Assembly (NCBI GenBank): GCA_002398565.1
Contig: DGZP01000041.1
Span: 8,422-23,107 of the forward strand
Source of the DNA: Proteiniphilum sp. UBA4977
GTDB lineage: Bacteria; Bacteroidota; Bacteroidia; Bacteroidales; Dysgonomonadaceae
Length of the DNA stretch: 14,686 nucleotides
Direction of reading: 5' to 3'
Below, piece by piece: positions 1-7,114 of the stretch. The translations under genes were made by a program, and so were the position numbers. How positions within the stretch are numbered: position 1 is the first letter of the stretch; each line of letters opens with the position of its first letter. The notes under the pieces were generated by a model that saw nothing but the letters and a program-made list of their open reading frames with translations, did not search any database and had not been told where the DNA came from.

Positions 1-92
1 TGGATCGTTAAATAAATATATGTGCAGAAGGGATAGTTATTGCCGATTTAACATGATAGCCGGCTAAAATATACCATCTTTAACACTTTGAA

Positions 93-1862
93 ATGATTTT
101 AAAACTAATTTTTATGATTCGATTTTACCCTCTTGTATTCTTACTTTTGATAGTGGGTTGTTCGCAACCTGCCCAAACTTTTAAAACATGTCAGACCTAT
201 GACGAAGCTGATCTTCCCGTGACAATCAGCTCTAACTGGGAAGCACTGGCTAAAGGTTTGCAGGTGTCTGTAGGAAGCATCGATACACGCTACCTGAAAC
301 ATGAAATACCGGAAATAACCCCACATAAACAATGGCAAGGCGTTGCATGGAGGGGAGAACGTGTCTCGGCTCAGATGATTGTTTGGAGTAAGGATAGCGT
401 TTCCCGGGTTGAATGCCTGTTTAGCGATTTTAAAACATCCGACGGGAAAATTATTTCTGCAGATGCCGCAAACATTAATTTTGTACGCTATGTAATTACA
501 GATGAGTTTGCAGAAGGGTGCGGGCACCGAAAGCCTGAAGATTTCGCTTCATCGCTCAGTGCCGATGTTCTTGATAACGTATCCTGTTTCAACCTATCTC
601 CCAACACAACACGCCCCGTATGGATAACGATAGATGTTCCCGCTGATGCGGAGCCCGGTATTTACATATCTACGCTACAGGTTTTTGCCGGAGGAAAAAA
701 GAGAGATAAAATCTCATTCCAGCTTGAAGTGCTTCCTCAGATCCTGCCCCCAGGAACAGAATGGGCTTTCCATTTGGACCTGTGGCAGAATCCCTATGCG
801 GTGGCCCGTGTTGCAGGCGTGGAGCCTTGGTCGCGAGGACACTGGGATGCTCTTCGGCCTGTAATGAAGATGCTGGCCGATGCAGGTCAGAAAGTTATTA
901 CCGCTACGTTGAACAAACGACCATGGAACGGACAAACCGAGGATGCGTTCGACAGCATGATTGGCTGGACAAAAAAACCGGACGGCTCATGGGCGTTCGA
1001 TTATACCTTTTTCGACAATTGGGTTCAATTCATGATGGACTTGGGTATAAAAAAGCAAATCAATTGCTATACCATGGTCCCGTGGGGAAATACATTCTAC
1101 TACTTCGATGAAAGTGAAGGGAAAGAGGTGAAGATTACTGCTGCACCGGGAACGAAAGAGTACGCAGGTTTGTGGAAACCTTTTTTGGCAGACTTTGTGA
1201 AACACCTCGATCAAAAAGGGTGGCGCGAAATTACCCGTATTGCCATGGACGAGCGCAATCCTGTAGAAATGAAAGCGATGCTGAAGTTGCTGGAAGAAGT
1301 AGCACCCGGAATGGGGGTGGCATTGGCCGACAACCACAAAAGCTACAAAGAATATCCCGACCAGCTGACCGATTTGTGTGTAGCACACGGAGCGGAGGTT
1401 GATCCGGAAGACCGTATATACCGGGCAGAGAAGGGTTATGTCACTACCTGGTATGTCTGTTGTTCAGATGTATTTCCAAATGTGTTCACCTTCTCCGATC
1501 CCGCAGAAGGAGCTTTTATTGGCTGGTACACCATGGCTGCCGGTTTCGATGGATTCCTGCGTTGGGCATATAACAGCTGGGTAAAAGAGCCGCTTATCGA
1601 CTCGCGTTTTCGCACCTGGCCCGCCGGAGATACTTATGTAGTTTATCCCTATGGACGCAGCTCCATTCGTTTTGAACGGCTTCGTGAAGGTATTCAGGAT
1701 GCCGAGAAAATTCGCATTCTGCGGGAAAACCTGCAGAACGAGCCTGGGAAGTTAAAACAACTGGAAGAAATATTAAGACGTTTTAATATCATAGAAAGGC
1801 CGGAAGATCTGAACAACCTGATGAGGGATGGCAAGGAGCTTCTGGAAAATTTATCACGGTGA
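93..1862 (+). CDS. GH123 / DUF4091-type glycoside hydrolase lipoprotein
   Basis: Predicted cell-envelope lipoprotein of 589 residues related to glycoside hydrolase family 123, whose known members are beta-N-acetylgalactosaminidases acting with help from the substrate's acetamido group. The N-terminus is a lipoprotein signal with lipobox IVGC (Cys23). Residues about 40-215 look like the beta-rich N-terminal domain and about 220-530 like the catalytic barrel. The adjacent Asp-Glu pair typical of the family is visible at D386-E387 (context IAMDERNP), and the C-terminal part (about 505-550) has the usual YPYGRSSIRFERLREGIQDAE pattern, described here rather than proven. The start is uncertain: an in-frame ATG at 114 gives a shorter, equally good signal peptide. 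No SusC/SusD or sulfatase partner is nearby. Substrate is inferred from family only; many DUF4091 proteins are uncharacterised. Confidence 0.85.
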   Translation: MILKLIFMIRFYPLVFLLLIVGCSQPAQTFKTCQTYDEADLPVTISSNWEALAKGLQVSVGSIDTRYLKHEIPEITPHKQWQGVAWRGERVSAQMIVWSKDSVSRVECLFSDFKTSDGKIISADAANINFVRYVITDEFAEGCGHRKPEDFASSLSADVLDNVSCFNLSPNTTRPVWITIDVPADAEPGIYISTLQVFAGGKKRDKISFQLEVLPQILPPGTEWAFHLDLWQNPYAVARVAGVEPWSRGHWDALRPVMKMLADAGQKVITATLNKRPWNGQTEDAFDSMIGWTKKPDGSWAFDYTFFDNWVQFMMDLGIKKQINCYTMVPWGNTFYYFDESEGKEVKITAAPGTKEYAGLWKPFLADFVKHLDQKGWREITRIAMDERNPVEMKAMLKLLEEVAPGMGVALADNHKSYKEYPDQLTDLCVAHGAEVDPEDRIYRAEKGYVTTWYVCCSDVFPNVFTFSDPAEGAFIGWYTMAAGFDGFLRWAYNSWVKEPLIDSRFRTWPAGDTYVVYPYGRSSIRFERLREGIQDAEKIRILRENLQNEPGKLKQLEEILRRFNIIERPEDLNNLMRDGKELLENLSR

Positions 1863-1869
1863 TAGACAT

Positions 1870-1918
1870 AATATACAGTTGAGCCACTCTCATCCAGAGG
1901 GTGGCTCAACTGTATATT
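1870..1918. terminator. Long inverted repeat between convergent genes
   Basis: Bases 1870-1887 and 1901-1918 form an uninterrupted 18-bp stem. It continues inward through one G-U and three more pairs to a five-base loop (1892-1896), giving about 22 bp. It sits between the stop of the GH123-like gene and the stop of corA, so it would serve both strands. Neither side has a clear T-run, so classical intrinsic termination is not certain; mRNA 3'-end protection is an alternative. Confidence 0.7.
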
Positions 1919-1921
1919 GGG

Positions 1922-2866
1922 CTACAACCACTTTTTCTTTTTGAAAAAGTAGAGAATGAACAGCGACGAGAGCACCATGAAGAGGATGGCTGCCGGATAA
2001 CCCCACTTTTTGTCCAGCTCAGGCATGATGGTGAAGTTCATTCCGTAAATACTCGCAATAAGGGTGGGGGGCATGAAGATGACCGAGACGATGGTGAAGA
2101 TTTTGATGATCTTGTTCTGCTCGATATTAACATAACCCAGGAAAGTGTCTTGCAGATAATCAAGCCTGTCAAAACTGAACTTGATATGCTCCACTAGTGA
2201 ATTGATGTCTTTGATGATGATGGAAAGCTTGGGTTGCAGTTCCGTGGGAATAAATTCACTACGTAACATACTCGATACCACGCGCTGTTTGTCGATGATG
2301 TTTTCGCGTAGCATCATGGTTTTCTCCTGCAGGTTCTTGATCTCCGACAATAGTTCCTCATCGGCTTCCTGCAGGGTGAGGGTATTACTTAACTGGGTAA
2401 TTTTCTGCGTCATGTTTTCAATCATGTCCGCATCAAACTCTACTCGTGTTTCCAACAGTGCCACAAGTACATGTGCCCCCGTAGGATAGTTTTTAGGATT
2501 GGCTGATATTTTTTTTACCGTCTCATGAAACGATATCAGCTCTTCGCCACGGACTGTGACCAATATGTTGTTTTTCAGGATAAACGATACCGGATCGGTC
2601 TCGAAATTCGATAAAAGGAAGTTCGAGTTAACCACAAGGGTGTCGTTGGTCTCGATATAGCGTGAAGACATCTCAATCTCAATCATCTCCTCTTCTTCCT
2701 GTATATATATCTTCAGGAAGTCCTCCAGTTCGTTTTCCACCTCTTCGTCCACGTCGTTGAGGTCGATCCATAGAAAATTCTGTATGGGGTTAGATTTCAG
2801 GAAATCGAGGCTGCGGCTTAATCTGACGATACCGTCTTTATGATAAAATAATTTAATTTCCGCCAT
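1922..2866 (-). CDS. corA: CorA-family magnesium/cobalt transporter
   Basis: Inner-membrane divalent cation channel of the CorA family, 314 residues, a normal family length. Residues 1-250 are the acidic, helical cytoplasmic domain, with a coiled-coil-like stretch at about 140-245. Two membrane segments follow at about 254-274 and 291-307. The diagnostic selectivity motif GMN is at 275-277 (context YGMNFTIMPEL), and the tail is basic (FKKKKWL). The gene lies 27 bases after rsmA on the same strand and is probably cotranscribed with it. Family members move Mg2+ mainly, sometimes Co2+ or Ni2+; which ion is used here cannot be read from sequence. Confidence 0.93.
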   Translation of the reverse strand: MAEIKLFYHKDGIVRLSRSLDFLKSNPIQNFLWIDLNDVDEEVENELEDFLKIYIQEEEEMIEIEMSSRYIETNDTLVVNSNFLLSNFETDPVSFILKNNILVTVRGEELISFHETVKKISANPKNYPTGAHVLVALLETRVEFDADMIENMTQKITQLSNTLTLQEADEELLSEIKNLQEKTMMLRENIIDKQRVVSSMLRSEFIPTELQPKLSIIIKDINSLVEHIKFSFDRLDYLQDTFLGYVNIEQNKIIKIFTIVSVIFMPPTLIASIYGMNFTIMPELDKKWGYPAAILFMVLSSLFILYFFKKKKWL

Positions 2867-2893
2867 GATCTCTTTTTTTTGAATCGTGAATAA

Positions 2894-3700
2894 TCAGTCA
2901 TTTTTTTCTTTCGGGGGAGTCTGTCTGACCAGCGGTTCCAGCAAGTTGGTAAGCTGTTCGAACTGCTTTATTGACAGTTGCTCAGGTCTTTTCGTGAGCA
3001 TAGGGTCGTCGGGCATGGGGCTCTCATCCGATAGCAGTGATTTGATGGAGTTGCGCAGCATCTTTCGTCGCTGATTGAAGCTCGTCTTGACTACGGTTTT
3101 GAATAATTTTTCATCGCAGCCAAGCTGCTTTCGCTTGTTACGCGTAAGCCGCACCACCGCCGATTTGACTTTGGGCGGAGGGATAAACGCCTGTTCATTC
3201 ACCGTAAACAAGTACTCCACTTCATACCATGCCTGTAGCAATACAGTCAGTATTCCGTAGGATTTACTGCCGGGTGAGGCAACCATGCGTTCCGCAACCT
3301 CCTTTTGGATCATTCCCGAGCAACAGGGGATTTGTTCCCTGTAATCGATTACTTTAAAAAAAATCTGTGAGGAAATATTGTAAGGATAATTACCAATTAC
3401 ACAGAATTCGCCGCCGTAGTATGCGGAGAGATCCATCCGGAGAAAATCCTTTTGAAGAATTCTCTCCTGCAGTGCGGGAAAATGTGTCTGCAGGTAGGCC
3501 ACAGACTCGTGATCTATTTCTACCACGGTAAGATCCCTCTCTCTCTTCAGCAGGAATTGCGTGAGCATACCGGTACCCGGCCCCACCTCCAGAACAGGAA
3601 GTAAGGGGAAATCGTCGAGCGTAGCCGCGATGCGGTCTGCAATCACCTCATCCCTGAGAAAATGCTGCCCGAGGTTTTTTTTTGCTCTTACCGGAATCAT
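2894..3700 (-). CDS. rsmA: 16S rRNA (A1518/A1519) dimethyltransferase RsmA (KsgA)
   Basis: S-adenosylmethionine-dependent enzyme that dimethylates two adjacent adenosines near the 3' end of 16S rRNA late in 30S assembly. From the chosen start it is 268 residues. The N-terminus carries the family signature VRAKKNLGQHFL, the SAM-binding loop LEVGPGTG is at about 37-44, and the catalytic motif NYPYN is at 104-108. PPPKVKSAVVR follows at about 174, then the C-terminal helical domain. An in-frame GTG at 3736 would lengthen the protein by 12 residues. It overlaps the last base of a consensus promoter -7 box, so it should lie upstream of the transcript; ATG at 3700 is preferred. First gene of a probable rsmA-corA operon. 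Confidence 0.95.
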   Translation of the reverse strand: MIPVRAKKNLGQHFLRDEVIADRIAATLDDFPLLPVLEVGPGTGMLTQFLLKRERDLTVVEIDHESVAYLQTHFPALQERILQKDFLRMDLSAYYGGEFCVIGNYPYNISSQIFFKVIDYREQIPCCSGMIQKEVAERMVASPGSKSYGILTVLLQAWYEVEYLFTVNEQAFIPPPKVKSAVVRLTRNKRKQLGCDEKLFKTVVKTSFNQRRKMLRNSIKSLLSDESPMPDDPMLTKRPEQLSIKQFEQLTNLLEPLVRQTPPKEKND

Positions 3701-3735
3701 TGCAATATGGCGTTTATTCCTTATCTTTACGGCCA

Positions 3736-3770
3736 CAAAGGTAACATTTTATTATATATATTAATTCAAA
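3736..3770 (-). promoter_or_regulatory. Bacteroidota-type promoter of rsmA-corA
   Basis: Read on the minus strand, a perfect -7 box TACCTTTG (3743-3736) is preceded by TTTG (3770-3767) with a 23-base AT-rich spacer. That is slightly longer than the usual 19-21. The start site would be near 3730, leaving a leader of about 30 bases before the ATG at 3700. Confidence 0.6.
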
Positions 3771-3869
3771 CATCATCTAAAAACAAGTTGCCATTATTGA
3801 TTTATAAGTGTTTGAACGGCTTTGTGTAATAGAGGTGATTCAGATTGTACAAAAATAAACAGCTGTGTG

Positions 3870-4889
3870 GTGAAAATAAATACAGAATCCGTGAAGAGTG
3901 TACTGAAGACAGTACTTTCATTGCTGCTGGGATTGTTGATTATATGGGCGATGTACCGTAATACCGATATGGGTGAGTTGTGGGTGATTGTACAATCTGC
4001 CAACTTTGGCATTATCGCCGCATCCCTGATTTTCGGTCTTCTAGGTAACGCACTCAGAGGATTGCGATGGGAGCTTTTTGTGAAATCGCTCGGTTATCAT
4101 CCCCCCCGCGCGAGCATTGTATTTGCCACACTGGGTAATTATGCTGTCAACTTTGTGCTTCCGCGTGCCGGTGATATCTGGCGATGCGGGGTGGTCAGCA
4201 AATATGATAAAATACCTTTTGGAAAAACATTAGAAACCTTTCTTGTTGATAAGGTTGTTGATGTGTTGGCGGGATTACTTGTAGTCTTTGTAAGTGTAGC
4301 TCTTTACATCGACTTTTTTATATCCTATTTTCAAAATAATCCCAAGTTGGCAGAGAAGATGTCTGGAATTTTTTCTTCCATTTGGATCTATGTTTCCTTT
4401 GGTACATTGCTGCTGGGAGTGGTGTTATTACTGACTGTTTTCAGGGAGAGACCCTTTATGCTGAAAATTAAAAATCTTCTTTATACGGTGAAGTATGACC
4501 TGAAACTGATATGGAAGATGAAGGATAAGTGGCATATAATTATTTACACAATTCTGGTTTGGTTCTTTTTTTATTTGTATTTTTACATTTGCTTTTTCGC
4601 ATTCGACTTTACCAAAGATCTTGGGCCTCTGGCAGGACTGATTGTATTTGCGATGACCAACATTGGTATTTCCGTGCCTGTACAGGGTGGGATTGGCCCA
4701 TGGCATTTTGTGGTCATCTCTTCGCTACTGATACTGGGGGTAGCTGAAAATCAGGCGCTTGCTTTTGCCGGGGCAGTATTTACCATTCAGTCGGCCTGGC
4801 AAATACTTTACGGACTTTTCGGTGTAATTGCCATGCCTTATGTCAAAAGAGGGAATAGGGTAACAGATACGAATAAATCATTTAATTAG
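3870..4889 (+). CDS. YbhN / LPG-synthase transmembrane-domain (flippase-like) protein
   Basis: Polytopic inner-membrane protein of the family named for the membrane domain of lysylphosphatidylglycerol synthase (YbhN/AglD-like). It has several hydrophobic segments and the family-type motifs GNALRGLRWELF, NFVLPRAGDIWR and PVQGGIGPWHF. The family is thought to handle or flip lipid-linked molecules, but the soluble aminoacyl-transfer domain of MprF is absent, so lysyl-PG synthesis should not be inferred. Start choice is weak: there is no ATG before the first membrane segment. GTG at 3870 (339 residues) gives the usual short basic N-terminus; TTG at 3822 or GTG at 3867 are alternatives. Its stop lies 6 bases before pepD, making it the head of a five-gene run divergent from rsmA. 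Confidence 0.85.
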   Translation: MKINTESVKSVLKTVLSLLLGLLIIWAMYRNTDMGELWVIVQSANFGIIAASLIFGLLGNALRGLRWELFVKSLGYHPPRASIVFATLGNYAVNFVLPRAGDIWRCGVVSKYDKIPFGKTLETFLVDKVVDVLAGLLVVFVSVALYIDFFISYFQNNPKLAEKMSGIFSSIWIYVSFGTLLLGVVLLLTVFRERPFMLKIKNLLYTVKYDLKLIWKMKDKWHIIIYTILVWFFFYLYFYICFFAFDFTKDLGPLAGLIVFAMTNIGISVPVQGGIGPWHFVVISSLLILGVAENQALAFAGAVFTIQSAWQILYGLFGVIAMPYVKRGNRVTDTNKSFN

Positions 4890-4895
4890 AATAAT

Positions 4896-6359
4896 ATGGC
4901 TACAGCAGAAATACTTGGTTTAAAACCCGAAAGTGTGTGGAGACATTTTTTTTCCCTCACTCAAATTCCCCGTCCCACAGCACAGATGGATCAGGTGACC
5001 CGTTTCGTGTTAGATTTTGGCAAATCACTTAATCTGGAAACAAGACAGGATAAAGCGGGCAATGTGCTGATCAGAAAACCAGCTACGAAAGGATATGAAT
5101 CAGCCAGGACAGTAATATTGCAGTCTCATCTCGATATGGTTCCGCAAAAAAATGCTGAGGTGGAACATGATTTTGCGAAAGATCCTATTGAAACATTTGT
5201 CGATGGGGAGTGGGTAAAGGCGCATGCTACCACACTTGGGGCAGATAATGGCATTGGATGTGCCATGATGATGGCTGTCCTTGAAGACACTTCGCTACAA
5301 CACGCCACCATTGAAGCTCTTTTTACCGTGGATGAAGAAGTGGGTATGGATGGAGCCAACGGACTTGAAGGGAGCATGCTCGGAGGCTCGCTGATGCTGA
5401 ATCTGGATACTGAGGAAGAAGGAGAATTATGTATTGGTTGTGCGGGGGGGAGAGATGTGAATATTTCCTTCCGCTTTCAGGCCGACAGGAATATAGACCA
5501 CGGTGATATTGCTTTTAAAATCAGCCTGAAGGGATTAAAAGGCGGTCATTCCGGGGTGCAGATTCACTTGGGGCGTGCCAATGCAAACAAGCTGATGAAT
5601 CGCTTTCTGAAAGATGTGGTAAGAAACTATGAAGCCCGTATTGCAGGCATTCAGGGAGGAACGCTCCGGAATGCAATTCCACGTGAATCGTTTGTCGTGC
5701 TTACCATCCCCGAGCAGCTTGCCGATGATTTGATCGATCTCGTAGCGGAGTATGAAGCACTGTTCCGTGAAGATTTTGCCGGTATCGAAGATGGTATTTC
5801 CTTTAAGGCGGAACGAACCGATATTCCGGAAACAATCCTTCCCGAAGAAATTCAGGACGATCTGATTAATGCCGTGGAAGGGTGTCCCAACGGCGTGATT
5901 AGTTATCTTGCCGATTTTCCGGGGGTAGTGGAAAGTTCTCTGAACCTTGCCATGATACAAACATCCGAAGAGAGTATTGAAGTGAAGCTACTTGTACGCA
6001 GTTCCTCGGAGAGTCGCAAAGAATGGGTCTGCTCTTCGGTAGAAAGTCTTTTTCTGCTGGCCGGTGCAAGGGTGGAATTCGATGGGGATTACCCCGGCTG
6101 GCAACCCAACGCCGGTTCCGAACTGTTGCATCTGATGGAGAGAATTTATCTGGAGAAATATGATCAGCGCCCCAGGGTGATGGTTATCCATGCCGGTCTG
6201 GAGTGCGGTATTATCCAGTCGAACGTGTCTCAGAAACTCGATATTGTCTCTTTTGGACCCACTATTACCGGTGCACACTCACCCGATGAGGCTGTAAAGA
6301 TTGACAGCGTGGGAAAATCCTATGAATATCTTCTGACTATTCTGGAGAAACTGAACTGA
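4896..6359 (+). CDS. pepD: Aminoacyl-histidine dipeptidase PepD (M20C)
   Basis: Cytosolic zinc dipeptidase of peptidase family M20, subfamily C, which cleaves dipeptides such as Xaa-His (carnosinase-like). The 487-residue length matches characterised PepD proteins. The metal and catalytic residues expected for M20 are present: H78 and D80 (SHLDMVP), D117 (GADNGIG), the catalytic E147-E148 pair (DEEVG), D171 (LNLDTEE) and H461 (GAHSPDE). GGHSG at 216-220 and the inserted lid/dimerisation domain (about 190-390) are intact. The gene starts 6 bases after the membrane protein gene and its TGA overlaps the next ATG (TGATG), so coupled translation is likely. No sign of decay. Confidence 0.95.
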   Translation: MATAEILGLKPESVWRHFFSLTQIPRPTAQMDQVTRFVLDFGKSLNLETRQDKAGNVLIRKPATKGYESARTVILQSHLDMVPQKNAEVEHDFAKDPIETFVDGEWVKAHATTLGADNGIGCAMMMAVLEDTSLQHATIEALFTVDEEVGMDGANGLEGSMLGGSLMLNLDTEEEGELCIGCAGGRDVNISFRFQADRNIDHGDIAFKISLKGLKGGHSGVQIHLGRANANKLMNRFLKDVVRNYEARIAGIQGGTLRNAIPRESFVVLTIPEQLADDLIDLVAEYEALFREDFAGIEDGISFKAERTDIPETILPEEIQDDLINAVEGCPNGVISYLADFPGVVESSLNLAMIQTSEESIEVKLLVRSSSESRKEWVCSSVESLFLLAGARVEFDGDYPGWQPNAGSELLHLMERIYLEKYDQRPRVMVIHAGLECGIIQSNVSQKLDIVSFGPTITGAHSPDEAVKIDSVGKSYEYLLTILEKLN

Positions 6360-6865
6360 TGCCTATGGACAATACACTGATCGTTTTCGCGTCGGATCAC
6401 GGAACTGTAGATAAATGTGCCCGTGAATTGTTCAGGCTGATAGACGGTAAAGTGGACATCTGCAATCTGAGCGAGCGGGAAATGGTACCTGACCTCACCA
6501 AATATGATTCCGTCATAGTGGGCGGTTCTATTCATTCCGGGAAAATACAGGAGGAGATATCCCGGTTTTGTGAGAGACATCTGGATGAGCTTGCAGTCAA
6601 AAGGCTCGGGCTTTTTATTAACTGCCTCCTTACAGGTGAGATGGCACGTAAGCAACTCGAAGATGCCTTTCCGGAGAAATTAAGACTTCGCGCCATTGTC
6701 CTTGATTGTTTTGGAGGTGAAGCTAATGAGTTGAAAATGACTGTTTGGGAGCGAATTGTGACTACGCAGATGATCGAGAAAGATGATCTGATGGTAGAGC
6801 TCTCAAAAGAGAAAATTCAGCGCTTTGCCAGATTAATGTCTGAAGCAGACAATATTCCCCAATAA
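6359..6865 (+). CDS. Flavodoxin-domain protein (HemG-like fold)
   Basis: A 168-residue soluble protein of the flavodoxin superfamily, expected to bind FMN and carry electrons. The phosphate-binding loop is recognisable at residues 9-20 (FASDHGTVDKC, a variant of the usual S/T-rich loop). The central strand and isoalloxazine loop are at about 50-70 (DSVIVGGSIHSGKIQ), and FINCLL around 85-90 fits a later core strand. The arrangement resembles the menaquinone-dependent protoporphyrinogen oxidase HemG/Flavodoxin_5 group, but HemG activity is not shown and no haem genes are adjacent. The start overlaps the pepD stop by one base. An ATG two codons later (6365) is an alternative start. The redox partner is unknown. 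Confidence 0.75.
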   Translation: MPMDNTLIVFASDHGTVDKCARELFRLIDGKVDICNLSEREMVPDLTKYDSVIVGGSIHSGKIQEEISRFCERHLDELAVKRLGLFINCLLTGEMARKQLEDAFPEKLRLRAIVLDCFGGEANELKMTVWERIVTTQMIEKDDLMVELSKEKIQRFARLMSEADNIPQ

Positions 6866-6874
6866 GAGGAAAAA

Positions 6875-7090
6875 ATGAATCGAAAAATAAAAAAACAGTT
6901 TCTTCTTCCGGCTGCATTGTTAATATACCTCGGTATCATGGCTTATGTCAGTTACCCCCGCTATAAGGAATCCGGCAACTGGAGTGAATATTTTACTGTG
7001 ACAGGTATCAGTGTCCTGCTGGTGGTGCTGTTGTTTTTTTTACTCAGGAGAAAGCAACAGATAAGAGATAGGTTTGCCAGGAAGGACTAG
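6875..7090 (+). CDS. Small two-helix membrane protein, unknown function
   Basis: A 71-residue protein with two predicted membrane helices (about 8-26 and 42-58) joined by a short loop that includes SYPRYKESGNWSEY. The ends are strongly basic: MNRKIKKQ and RRKQQIRDRFARKD. By the positive-inside rule both termini should face the cytoplasm. It starts 9 bases after the flavodoxin-domain gene and is followed 24 bases later by the peptidase gene, so it is almost certainly part of the same transcript. I do not recognise a named family; its operon position and coding-like composition argue that it is real. Confidence 0.7.
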   Translation: MNRKIKKQFLLPAALLIYLGIMAYVSYPRYKESGNWSEYFTVTGISVLLVVLLFFLLRRKQQIRDRFARKD

Positions 7091-7114
7091 ACCTGAGGGA
7101 ATAACATCTTTTTT

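Noticed and set aside
1..92. Tail of an upstream gene (frame reading W-I-V-K-stop at 1-15)
   Set aside because: Only four codons are visible, too few to support a coding call.
5535..5960. 141-codon minus-strand reading frame inside pepD
   Set aside because: It is antisense to a fully conserved gene, with no motif or promoter; a shadow of pepD codon bias.
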